In this document: piece by piece, positions 1 to 9,526 of the stretch | Numbering within the stretch: position 1 is the stretch's first letter | Layout of the letters: every line of letters begins with the position of its first letter | DNA from: Rhypophila decipiens | Lineage: Eukaryota; Ascomycota; Sordariomycetes; Sordariales; Naviculisporaceae | Direction: 5' to 3' | Assembly: GCA_033297075.1 (NCBI GenBank) | Contig: MU858045.1 | Location: 1,116,001 to 1,180,000 of the forward strand | Length of the DNA: 64,000 nt | Position numbers and translations under genes: made by a program | The notes under the pieces: generated by a model | Database searches by the model: none | Told to the model about the DNA's origin: nothing | What the model saw: the letters and a program-made list of their open reading frames with translations, nothing else

Positions 1-269
1 CTACCATCGAAGGTGCAGGAAGCTGGAGCAGCAGAAACAGGAACTTTATCACGAAGCCTGGGGAGAAGAAGGATATCTCGCTGCCCTGCCAATTCCTGTC
101 GCAATCTTCCAGCCGGTATCTCCCCTTGCCATTCATTTCTGGCGACGACAGTTTCAGCTTGCCATATACAACCGGGACGATCGAGGTTGGGAACTGGAGA
201 CTGGAAAAATAAAGTGGATTTGAGCTGAATTTGTCTGGATAACAAGTTGGAAGCCAAAACACCGCAGTC
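1..269. other. 5' flank of TIM50
   Basis: No gene can be assigned. One + frame is open from the window edge to a TGA near 234 and has a charged, Gln-rich start, so a C-terminal exon of an upstream gene cannot be excluded. It is short and unrecognised, and more likely promoter and 5' UTR of the gene that follows. Confidence 0.4.
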
Positions 270-2036
270 ATGATGTTATCCAGAACGGCGGCGCGCTCAG
301 CGTTAGGCGCCAGAGCCACGTCTACAGCCACGGCTTTCATTGCCAGACCATCAGTCTCCCTTTATGCCGCTTCGCGATGGAGCCGTGGTATGGCAAAGGA
401 CAACAAGCAGCAGCAATCCCAGCGATTTTCCCGACCTCAAAATTCTCCTTCGCCAGCGCCCAAGGCGTCTGTGAGGCCTGCCGCGCCAAACCCTACTCCA
501 ACTCCTTCGTCCACCTCGACCTCGACTTCGAGCCCAGGGCCAACTTCCAAACCCGTCGAACCAAAAACCCCCACTCCTCCTGCCGCCGAGCAAGAAACGG
601 CCGAGAAGCTTGCCGCTGAGGAGAAAGAGGAGGAATTCGTTCCGGACCTGTCCAAGCTGCCCGACCTCACTCAAGGTATCCCCTCAACGCTCGAATATGA
701 GACGGCTGGCTCCAACAAATCGTCGATGCCGCCCCTGGAAGAGGAGGAAGCGTCATCTACGTCACCAGGGGGCGCCGGTGGGGGCGGCCGTTCCAAGGGC
801 GAATTACCCGCCTCTGCATACGTCTCGTCGACTGAGCGCAACCGGCAGTGGTGGACGAGGGCCCTTCTTGCCGCCATGGGTGCGTCCGTGGTTGGCGGCA
901 CCGCGTATCTAGGCAGGAACTGGGAGGAAGACGAGAAGTCTCAACACCCTGAAGTGCCGAATGGCTGGGGTTTCGGTTTGTGGTGGAACCGGGTACGGGC
1001 CAGACTGGGCGAGACGGTCACCTACTACCAGGAGCCAGCGTTTGAGAAATTGCTGCCCGACCCCGACCCTTCTTTTGAGCGACCGTACACGCTCTGCATC
1101 AGTCTGGAGGACATGCTCATTCACAGTGAATGGACACGCGAGCATGGGTGGCGTGTGGCCAAGCGTCCCGGTGTCGACTACTTCCTGCACTACCTCAGCC
1201 AGTACTACGAGATCGTCCTGTTCACCAGCGTGCCGTTTTCCATCGCTGAGCCTGTCGTCCGAAAGCTTGACCCGTACCGCTTCATCATGTGGCCCCTCTA
1301 CCGGGAAGCAACCAAGTACAAGGATGGAGAAGTCATCAAGGTAGGACCATCCCATCCAGCACTCTACGAGAGTCAGTTGCTAACATTGTCGCGTGACCAG
1401 GACCTCTCGTACCTCAACCGGGACCTGTCAAAGGTGATCATCATCGACACCAATGCCCAACATGTGCGCGAACAACCCGAGAACGCCATCATTCTGCCCA
1501 AGTGGAAGGGTGACGCCAAGGATGCCGAGCTCGTGTCACTGGTGCCCTTCCTCGAGTTCATACACACGATGCAGTATGAGGACGTGCGCAAGGTGCTAAA
1601 GTCTTTTGAGGGCACACATATCCCTTCAGAGTTTGCCCGCAGAGAGGCGATTGCCCGTGCAGAGCACAACAAGCTGGTGGCTTCCAAGAGAGGAAAGGCG
1701 GCGGGCGGCGGCGGCCTGGGCTGGCTCAGCAGCCATCTCGGCCTCAAGCCGAGCAACATGAGCATGATGGTCTCACCAGAGGGCGAGGAGACGCCCCAGG
1801 AAGCGTTCGCAAAGGGCAAGATGCTGCAGGATATCGCCCGAGAGCGCGGTCTGCGCAACTACCTCATGCTCGAGGAGCAGATTCGCGAGAACGGCGAGAA
1901 GTGGCTCAAGGAGGAGCAAGAGATGCAAGAAAAGGCGCAAAAAGAGATGATGAAGGGCATGCAAAAGTCCATGTTTGGCTGGTTCGGCGGATCCGCAGAC
2001 GAGTCCAACAGGGACGAGCCCGAAAAGAAGGCATAA
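270..2036 (+). CDS. TIM50: Mitochondrial inner-membrane translocase subunit Tim50
   Basis: Tim50 is the presequence receptor of the TIM23 complex, anchored in the mitochondrial inner membrane with its domain in the intermembrane space. The product has an Arg/Ser-rich presequence, a long Pro/Ser/Thr linker (about residues 50-100), a membrane segment near 195-215 (LLAAMGASVVGGTAYLG) and an FCP1-like domain from about 272, where the phosphatase motif reads SLEDML as in Tim50 rather than DxDxT. Introns: one, at 1341-1400. It starts GTAGGA, has GCTAAC at 1378-1383 and ends CAG. It is 60 nt without a stop, so the whole frame stays open; splicing joins ...GEVIK to DLSYLNRDLSK, the expected Tim50 sequence, giving 568 aa instead of 588. 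Start is the first ATG of a double ATG. Confidence 0.93.
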   Translation: MMLSRTAARSALGARATSTATAFIARPSVSLYAASRWSRGMAKDNKQQQSQRFSRPQNSPSPAPKASVRPAAPNPTPTPSSTSTSTSSPGPTSKPVEPKTPTPPAAEQETAEKLAAEEKEEEFVPDLSKLPDLTQGIPSTLEYETAGSNKSSMPPLEEEEASSTSPGGAGGGGRSKGELPASAYVSSTERNRQWWTRALLAAMGASVVGGTAYLGRNWEEDEKSQHPEVPNGWGFGLWWNRVRARLGETVTYYQEPAFEKLLPDPDPSFERPYTLCISLEDMLIHSEWTREHGWRVAKRPGVDYFLHYLSQYYEIVLFTSVPFSIAEPVVRKLDPYRFIMWPLYREATKYKDGEVIKVGPSHPALYESQLLTLSRDQDLSYLNRDLSKVIIIDTNAQHVREQPENAIILPKWKGDAKDAELVSLVPFLEFIHTMQYEDVRKVLKSFEGTHIPSEFARREAIARAEHNKLVASKRGKAAGGGGLGWLSSHLGLKPSNMSMMVSPEGEETPQEAFAKGKMLQDIARERGLRNYLMLEEQIRENGEKWLKEEQEMQEKAQKEMMKGMQKSMFGWFGGSADESNRDEPEKKA

Positions 2037-3634
2037 GGCCCTGCTCCAACAAGCTCAACTCACCGGCCCCAGTGCCGTCGATATGTACCAACAAAACACA
2101 CCTCTTGAACATGACGTTCTCTTCCGCTACAAGTTTCTTCTCCCTTTATACTGTTCTACTATCTTGACACTTCAAGAGCGCCCCTTACGACTCTCTGCTC
2201 TGGTCACGTTGGTTATCTCGCATGGGGAGCATCGGTATCGGACGTAGGGCATCAAAATGCTTGATATACCTTTATACATAATTTGCTGAGTTAGCAGCGA
2301 TAGACTAGTCTTGTACAATACCATTTCGACATGAAACAGTGCGACGGTTCTCCGTTTGGGACTGATGAGGCGAGCCAGAGTTTGTTCATTGAGAAAAGGG
2401 ACTGGTGGATAAGTTTGAGGTAATTTGCTATGTTGTTGGACCCGACGACCGAGCCTGGTCATGAGCACAAGCGAGCGCGGCAAACTCTTCCGGGCAGTTG
2501 ACAGATAGTGATGCATGCTTGTACGACACTGGACCCTTCCACCAGTTAAGCGTGTCCTCTTCCAGACATGGGGTAATGTTGGACACGAACCACGCTGTCC
2601 TGGTCCTTGCAAGAGCCATTGACCACTGACAGCGGAAACACTAATTCCGATTCCCTCTAGAGTCACAGCAACAGAAAGGTTGACAAGTGATAGGTCTTGC
2701 TGATCAGGGGTCAAGGCTCCGCGCTGTTGGCATCGGTCTTACTGGACACCGGCTTTGACACCAGTCTGTCATCGGTTGTGAGCATGACGGTGTTTACCTC
2801 CGCTTCTGCCATGTGTCTCGCCTTGCCCTACTACTCCTGATCATATCATTTTGGTTCTCTGGCCAAGCGGATCTGTTGCGAGCGGACACGGGATGAACAG
2901 CGGTGCCTGGACAAGGGGCAGAGCACATTCAACTAATAAGGGAAAGGCCCGGAGAGGCAAGGATTTGCAAACGGTACCTGAGGATGGTTGTTCTGTGCTC
3001 TGTTCGGTCCTTTCAAGTTCCCGAGTTTGAAGCAAAGGAGAATTTCTGCGCGCTGGTCAACAGCTCAACATTGCTTAACAGCACGGGTGCGACCAAGGCC
3101 GAAAGAGAATGCGATTCTTTCTGGAAATCACAACAGTCCCGTCGGGATTTCCGGACCACCTCCATTGCCACGCAGAGCGACCCGGGCGCGGTTCTTTTCT
3201 TCCGCGCGCTTTGCGATAGGCCATGGCAGAGTTCGCCTCCTCTCCCAACATTGACAGCAAACCAAACATCGGCATGATGCTTGTTGACGGGAGGTCAGTC
3301 TCGGAGAGCATGTTCACCACAGCCGTCACGATCCAAGCCATGGCCAAGGACGGCTCAAGAGAGGCGAGACCTCATTGTCGTTGGATCAAGGAATGAGCAG
3401 ATTCGAGATATAAGAAGCGACCATCCTCGTCTCCTCTGCCTGATTCTAGACTCGGATCATCACCTCCACCATCCTTTCCTGTCTTCTTGTGCTTGATCGA
3501 ACTTACTCAACTGGGATCTTCATTCTCTTGACTCCCTAGTACCACACAATCCTTACCAGAATAACTTTGCTTCAGTCGAGACAACCCTTCAGAACGACCG
3601 CAGTCAGTCAGTCAGCCAGCCAGTCTCTGTCATC
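2037..3634. other. Intergenic, no gene seen
   Basis: Holds the TIM50 3' end and the promoter and 5' UTR of the secreted repeat gene. A minus-strand frame of 180 codons (2172-2714) has no recognisable domain. Just before the next start codon, at 3601-3626, there is a short run of CAGT/CAGC units. Confidence 0.5.
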
Positions 3635-4963
3635 ATGCATCTACCCCGCACAGTTCTCGCCGTCGCCCTCGCGGCCACCACCGCCACGGCTCTGCCCGGC
3701 TGGAAGACCACCGGCAAGCCCAAGGAGGACATGGAGTGTAGCCAGGGCGGTTGCACCCACAGCCCGGGCAGCAAGGGTATCGTGAGCCCCGCTCAGGAGC
3801 CCCCCATGCACGTAAAGAGAGCCGAGCGTGGCGGCGGTGGTGTCCGCGGCATGCAAGACATCGAGGGCGGCAACCCCCTCAAGGGCAACAAGAATATCCT
3901 TGTCCACCCCGGCGACGACTTCTACCAGGGCAACCCAATCCAGCCCGGCGACGATTTCTACCAGGGCAACCCAATCCAGCCCGGCGACGACTTTTACCAG
4001 GGCGGTGACGACCGCAAGGGCGGCGCTCCTCTCGTTCGCCGATTCCACCAAGCGATGGGCAAGATGCACTACGAGAACATTGAGATCCAGCCCGGCAACG
4101 ACTATTATCAGGGTAACCCAATCCAGCCCGGCGACGACTTCTACCAGGGCGGCGACGACCGCAAGGGCGGCGCTCCCCTCGTTCGCCGATTCCACCAGGC
4201 GATGGGCAAGATGCACTACGAGAACGTTGAGCAGCCACAGACCACCAAGCTCGACTACAACCCGGGCCGAGGCCATGTCGCCCCCCGTCACATCGAGACT
4301 CAGACTCTCCCACTTGGCGGCGACGAGTTCCTGAACCGCAACCCAATCAGCGGTGACTACTTCATCACCAAGCCCCAGCCCAAGGGTGGCGAGCTCCTCC
4401 GCAACCCCATTCCGGGCGACGAGCTCATCCGCACGCCGCCCACGAATCAGGACATGTGGCTCCGGGGTCGTGACCTCGTCCAGCCGGGCAACGAGCTCAT
4501 CCGCAACCCCAACCATGGCGACGACTTTTACCAGGGTCTGCCCCGTGGCCAGAAGGATGCTCAGATCCAGCCCCTTGGCCAGCAAATCGACCTCGAGTAC
4601 AAGGGCCAGCCCATCAACCAGAAGGGCGCCGAGATCATCGACGTTGACTACAAGGGCCTGCCCCGTGGCCAAAAGGGCGAGCAGAACCAGCCCCAGCCCC
4701 GCAGCCTGAAGGGCGAGCCCATCGAGCTCGAGTCCAAGGGTCTTCCCCATGGACAGAACATGGTCAACGGCGAGCATCTTAATATCCCCCAGCAGATGAC
4801 CCGCGGATCGCACCTTCCCTTGAACGAGGTCGCTGGCACCAACAGCGAGTGCCTCCAGTTGAAGGGCGGCTACAAGAGCGGGTATGTCTTTTCCCACCCT
4901 TTCCCAGTTGTTGTCAACTCACGTTACTGACTGGCCCTTTCTAGTCTCAAAAACTGCATGTAA
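3635..4963 (+). CDS. Secreted repetitive protein with dibasic (Kex2-like) sites
   Basis: Unrecognised 421-aa secreted protein. Residues 1-19 are a signal peptide (MHLPRTVLAVALAATTATA). The mature part is built from degenerate units of the form PGDDFYQGNPIQ (residues 92-175), later variants such as GDELIR, GNELIR and GDDFYQ (260-300), and a Gln/Gly/Lys-rich tail with GLPRGQK repeated. Dibasic sites lie at KR61-62, RR135-136 and RR184-185; the two RR sites lie in copies of a 49-residue unit. An intron 4882-4944 (GTATGT...TTTCTAG) adds a tiny last exon, so the protein ends ...KSGLKNCM with Cys420 able to pair with Cys406. Without splicing the frame runs on to 4930. Function unknown: a Kex2-processed repeat precursor or a cell-wall/effector protein are both possible. 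No UstY-like maturation gene lies nearby. Confidence 0.75.
3904..4231 (+). repeat. In-frame coding tandem repeats
   Basis: DNA-level tandem duplication inside the secreted repeat gene. A 36-bp unit encoding PGDDFYQGNPIQ recurs from about 3907, and a 147-bp unit starting at 4001 recurs at 4148 with very few changes, carrying GGDDRKGGAPLVRRFHQA. The near identity implies recent expansion or homogenisation. Confidence 0.85.
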
Positions 4964-5609
4964 ATCGGTGTCTTTTTCACCTCACCGCCAGCTCTGCGGC
5001 TGCAACCGCCGAGTTTCTTTCCGATCCCACCTCGCTGCACAGTTACCAAGGTACTCTCGGCTAGCTCGATTCCAGTCAGTTCAGTCTGGGCCCAGAGTCA
5101 GTGAGTGTGCACGTGGGCCAGGGACAAGATTATGATGATTCTTTCCGTCGCCTCGGCTTTTGAACTATAGACTGTCTGTTTGTTCTAGGTTTGTTTGAGG
5201 GGTTGATCTCTTTTTTATTTATTTATACAACATTTGGTCAAGCTATTTTTATCTTCTCTTTTACAAATGTTCAGTTTTATATTGTTCATTTAACACAGCT
5301 TGCCATAGCCATTCGTTTCATAGAAATCCAAGTCATTCGTTGCATGTTGTCGATGATGTGTGTTGGACTCGTAATGGCAATTCCTGTCGTGAGTGGCAAA
5401 CGAGCTTTGCTTGGTTCAACATAACAACCTAGACCAAAACCCTTAACCTCGTATTCAGTGTGGTTATTGAACCAAAAGTCTATCATGTAATAAATAAGTC
5501 ATGTACACCAGGCTACTATCCAAATGGAACTGATGAATATATGCAATGGGCTACATAATTATGTTTGTTTCTCCTCTCAACTCACAACACCCATGTCCGA
5601 GTCACGGTT
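4964..5609. other. Convergent 3' intergenic region
   Basis: AT-rich 3' UTR space between the secreted repeat gene and the Ted1-like gene, which converge here. No further gene is seen. Confidence 0.5.
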
Positions 5610-7445
5610 CTAACCCACCTCTTTGAGAGGCTTTTTCTCCTCGAGAACAGCTTCCTTCCCAACAGGAATTTGGAGTTGCTTGCTCTCCTTTGCCCTGCCG
5701 CCCGTCAAGCAACTTGGCAGCGCCCTCATCACGGCGCCGTCCACATCAACGCCCACGCCATTCAGCAGCAGCACAAAGACATAAACTACAGCAGCTATCA
5801 CGATGCCCAGATCCAAAAAGTGAACAAACCACCAAAGATGCTGTGTCCCCATAGGACAGCTGTCATATTCCGCCTTCCACTCCCAGCTGGTCTCGTCGAA
5901 CCACATACTCAGCAGGCCCGCATTGCCCCCAAACTCACCCATCATGCTCCGCACCGTGATCTCCCTCACGCCGGGGAGCCCTTCCCTGCCCACCAAGCCG
6001 GATTTTCTCGCCTGTCGCCACCTCTTGACCTCCCACTCTCGCTGCTGTCCAGCCTCGGGGTCGCTCTGGTTGATGAAATGCCACGTGTCGCATCCCTCGT
6101 GGTCGTGGCCATTAAGGATGATACCCGGCCGCCCTCTCCCCCGTCCCGGAGCATTGACATCTCCAGACATGCCCAACATGCCCTCCAGGAAGCCCTTGGA
6201 CGCGTCGCGACTCAGCTGGTTCTGCTCCTTAAGAGTACCGTCATGGTCATGGAAATTGAACAAGGGATCATCGACGCAGATCCCCTCGGGTTTGTACAGC
6301 GGCACATGGGTCAAGATTACAGTGTAATGGCCCCTGAACTCTACCGCCGTAGACGTGCCAATGACCTTGTTGATGAAGCTGTAGGTTGCGTCTTGAAGCT
6401 CCGAGGACAAGGCCGGCGTGTCGAGGTTCATGTCGTTGAGGACTACGATGCGCAGCTCTGGGATCAGACGGTCGGGTTGGTCTTCGGCGATCGCCGCAGT
6501 GCGGGAACGTGTTCGATTAAGAGGCAGTTCGAATCGTAGCTCGTAATTGATCTTGCCAAAGGCGCGCTCGAACCGTTCGGTCCGTTCCGTGTTTATGTCC
6601 CCCGCATAGCCAATATCGTGGTTGCCTGCCACGTTGATGATTCGTCTCGTCCATACTCCCGACCCATCGAGGCTATCATCGCCACCGTCGCCTCCTCCGA
6701 GGTAGCCTGTCAGGTCGTACTCGTCGGCAGGATAAGTGGCGACGTCATCAGGCACGCGCTCGCCGCCTCGAAAGACGCGCGACCAGTACCGATCGGCGCG
6801 AAGATTGAACTCGTCGTCATCGAGCCATTGGCTGCCTACCAAATCGCCCAGCACCGTGACGTGGGTTGGCCTGGTCCACCAGCGCAAGGTGCGGTATTGA
6901 TGGGCGAGGTAAAAGTCATTGCCAAAATGGTCGAGGCGCTTGCGGAGGGACTCGAAGTAGAAGAAGACGTCGTCGAACAAAATGTCGATCATGTCGTGAA
7001 GGCTTTCCCGGGCTCGTTCGCGGAGGGAGTTGTGTTGCGACTGGAAGGTAACATGTTTGATCAGGCTCGAGACGTGGGGGAAGACGCCGAGGTAGTTGGT
7101 CGGGATCGAGGTGGCGCCCTCGAGCTGGGGATCGCCAAGTGAGAGCAGCCGGAACGGTGCGAGACGACTCGGCGGCGCGGGGCTGGATCGTGTCTCGGTC
7201 CTGTCATGGTCTGCTGCTGTTGTGTCCTTCGCCGTTGGTTTATTTGAAGGCCAATGCAGTTTGGCCGTTTCGATGTAGGCGCCATGGCCCGTATCGGCTG
7301 AACCGCCGTCGTGATCTGGTGGCAACGGGAACGCGCAAGTCTTGAATACGGGATAGAGATAGAGGTAGGTCGTCAATATGACGGCCAGCGGAAAGAGGAG
7401 TCGCAATCCATTGCGCAGGATCGCGGTCGGAGACGATGCGCTCAT
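5610..7445 (-). CDS. Ted1/Cdc1-type calcineurin-like metallophosphoesterase
   Basis: A 611-aa membrane phosphoesterase of the Cdc1/Ted1/PGAP5 group, ER proteins that remodel the ethanolamine-phosphate of GPI anchors and so help GPI-protein export (family knowledge). The metallophosphoesterase signature is complete and in order: GDPQLEG, VLGDLVGSQWL, NVAGNHDIGY, LTHVPLY and LNGHDHEGCDTWH. One transmembrane segment lies near residues 14-32 and another near the C terminus (LDLGIVIAAVVYVFVLLL), flanking the lumenal domain. The gene is a single open frame from an ATG at 7445. The tail ends KKPLKEVG, not a canonical KKXX retrieval signal. Assignment to Ted1 rather than Cdc1 is by overall look only. 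Confidence 0.85.
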   Translation of the reverse strand: MSASSPTAILRNGLRLLFPLAVILTTYLYLYPVFKTCAFPLPPDHDGGSADTGHGAYIETAKLHWPSNKPTAKDTTAADHDRTETRSSPAPPSRLAPFRLLSLGDPQLEGATSIPTNYLGVFPHVSSLIKHVTFQSQHNSLRERARESLHDMIDILFDDVFFYFESLRKRLDHFGNDFYLAHQYRTLRWWTRPTHVTVLGDLVGSQWLDDDEFNLRADRYWSRVFRGGERVPDDVATYPADEYDLTGYLGGGDGGDDSLDGSGVWTRRIINVAGNHDIGYAGDINTERTERFERAFGKINYELRFELPLNRTRSRTAAIAEDQPDRLIPELRIVVLNDMNLDTPALSSELQDATYSFINKVIGTSTAVEFRGHYTVILTHVPLYKPEGICVDDPLFNFHDHDGTLKEQNQLSRDASKGFLEGMLGMSGDVNAPGRGRGRPGIILNGHDHEGCDTWHFINQSDPEAGQQREWEVKRWRQARKSGLVGREGLPGVREITVRSMMGEFGGNAGLLSMWFDETSWEWKAEYDSCPMGTQHLWWFVHFLDLGIVIAAVVYVFVLLLNGVGVDVDGAVMRALPSCLTGGRAKESKQLQIPVGKEAVLEEKKPLKEVG

Positions 7446-8038
7446 GTGGGAGGAGAGAACGAATTATTCCCGTCTTGAATGCATGGGGGAAACTAACGGT
7501 AGGTTGACAACTATAGCGCTCACTAACCTGATGCAAACAATAGAATAAAGGAACACAAAAAGAGAAGATGAAGAAAAACAAGAGCACCTGAATCAGGCCT
7601 TGCGGATGAAAAAGGAACGTCGTGAAGCCAAAATCAAGTCGTGTTTCGGGTGTGGAAAGGAGCGGCAAAAAAGCGATCGCAGGGGTGCCGAGTTTATTTC
7701 CCGAGATCCTGGGCCGTCCAGCTGCTTGCTAAAGGCTTGGCAGGGGCTCCAGCGGTCTTTCCAAATTTGGAAATTCTATCTTCGGGGTGGGCAGCTGGCA
7801 CGGGTATTGCCAAGCCCTCAAGACAGTCCGAATCAGCTGTCATTTGAGGTGCACCTATTTCTTGTCACTGAAACGAAACACCAGAGAGTATCATTTCAGT
7901 CTACAACGATATGCTGCGCAACAGAATCTTGAAGGCCAAAAGTCGACCTAACTATTGAACGAAAACATGACAAAACATCAAATAACTTGACGCGTCCCTC
8001 TTCATCAGCCAATCAACCCAAGCTCGTCAGAGTTGCTT
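7446..8038. other. Promoter of Ted1-like gene and 3' region of DUF3712 gene
   Basis: Head-to-tail intergenic space on the minus strand; no additional gene is supported. Confidence 0.5.
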
Positions 8039-9526
8039 TCATTTTCTTCCCCTCAATCCTCGCAGTCCTAACCTGAAGAGATTTGTTCTCACTGACCTCG
8101 AAGGGCTTTTGGAAGCAGCAGCACCCATCCCTCTCCTGACCCTGCTGGTAGAAGTTTCGGAAGGGGCTGCCTCATCTTCAGAACCGGTGTCATCTGCCTC
8201 AAAGTTGGCCAACATGTTCTCTAAGAGTGTCACATTCCCCAGGACCTGCCCCAGGCTGTCCAACAAAGTGCTGTTCGATCCATCGCTACCAGTGCCGGAT
8301 ACCAGCAGGCCGCTAAGTAACTCGGTGACGAGCGTGGCAGCAGGAAACTGAACCAACATCTTTTTGGTTCCGAGCACCTTCTCGAGATATGTGATCCTGT
8401 TCCCATTGTAAGATGTCGAGTTCCCCGTGGCGTTCAACTCGATGAAGCCATTGGAGATGGCACCGTTTTGCGAATCGAGAATAGCGCCCAGGTTGGGGAT
8501 TAGCTGGTCCAGGTACAGCTCGCCTTGGAAGGCCGGAGTGTTGTTTCCCGGTTTAAGCGTGAGATCATACGCGGTGACGATACCCAGGTTGAGGTTGCCT
8601 GCCCAGAGGTTGAAAGAGACATTGCCCATGCTCAGAGTCAAGACGGCAGCATTGGGAATCATCAGCGTGCCGGCCACGTTGGTGCCGTTCGACTCGGCAG
8701 GAAGGATAAAGTTCATTTTGGAGACGCCGAATCCTTGAAGGCCGTTGAGACCCTGCACACGAATGGTCTTGTCCATGTTGACCGAGTATTTAAGCTTACC
8801 GAGGTGGGCAACCAAGGGGTCCGCCTTGACACGAAGTTCCGTCGTCTCGCTGTCAAAAAAGTCATTGAACCAGGCTACCAACTGCGTATCATCTTGGATC
8901 GTGGCAGTCTGGGTGGGGATCTCAACCTCGGTTTTGCCGTCGACGTACTGCTCTGGCATTTGAACAGTGACAAAGGGGGACTCGTTGTTATCGGCTCCCT
9001 CAGGCTGGGGAGCATGGAGAGCGAGCCCCACGGGTTCAATTACCACGCCGAGCGGAGTATCGAGCGAGGTGTTGAGAGCCATGGTCATGCTCTCCGAACT
9101 GGTAAAGACCATGGCGCCCGAAATGATTGGCAGAGCTTGGTTGTTGACGACATTCCTCATGATAGCCGGTATGATGACTTTGAACCTGGTGCGAGACGGT
9201 CAGAAGAAGGCGATCAGTGGAGGACAAGGAGCAACGAAGTCGACTTACAAGATGGGTAATAGGATGACGAGAAGAACAACGACTGCTGCCACATAGTACC
9301 ACTTGAATCGACCGCAATGGCGCTTCACCTTTTGCCTCTTGCTCAACGCCTCGGGGACCGCCTTGCCGTTGTCTACGACGCCATCGTCGCCTGAAGAAAC
9401 ATCGTCCTGATGAGGCGGCTCTATTGCATCTACAGGGGCAGCAAAGTCTTTTGTTTTCTCATCATCCTGCCCGACCTTATCCTCCTGCTTGAGGATGTGT
9501 TTGTCGAGAATTTCCTTGACACCCAT
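8039..9526 (-). CDS. DUF3712-family single-pass membrane protein
   Basis: A 474-aa protein in two exons: 9526-9249 and 9185-8039, intron 9186-9248 (GTAAGT...CACCAG). The joint restores ...LLVILLPILFKVIIPAIM, so the membrane segment (about residues 76-97) spans the splice site. The N-terminal 75 residues are acidic, cytosolic-looking and end in a basic stop-transfer-like stretch (SKRQKVKRHCGRFK). The rest is the large, beta-rich, Asn-glycosylation-rich domain typical of the fungal DUF3712 family, where repeated LEA2-like segments are common; its role is not established. The tail is Arg/Ser-rich. The start at MGVKEILDKH is preferred over an upstream in-frame non-ATG extension. Confidence 0.82.

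Noticed and set aside
3641..4897. A 418-codon open frame on the minus strand, opposite the secreted repeat gene
   Set aside because: It mirrors the repeat structure of the plus gene and arises from strong codon bias in repeats; the plus strand has signal peptide, good ATG and splice signals.
5565..6539. A 324-codon plus-strand frame over the Ted1-like gene
   Set aside because: Lies antisense to a gene with a complete metallophosphoesterase signature; no domain of its own.
3635..7445. A dikaritin-type RiPP cluster around the repeat precursor
   Set aside because: No UstY/DUF3328 protein, tyrosinase or other maturation enzyme is adjacent; neighbours are TIM50 and a Ted1-like enzyme.
8525..9259. 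A 244-codon plus-strand frame
   Set aside because: Antisense shadow of the DUF3712 gene with no recognisable feature.
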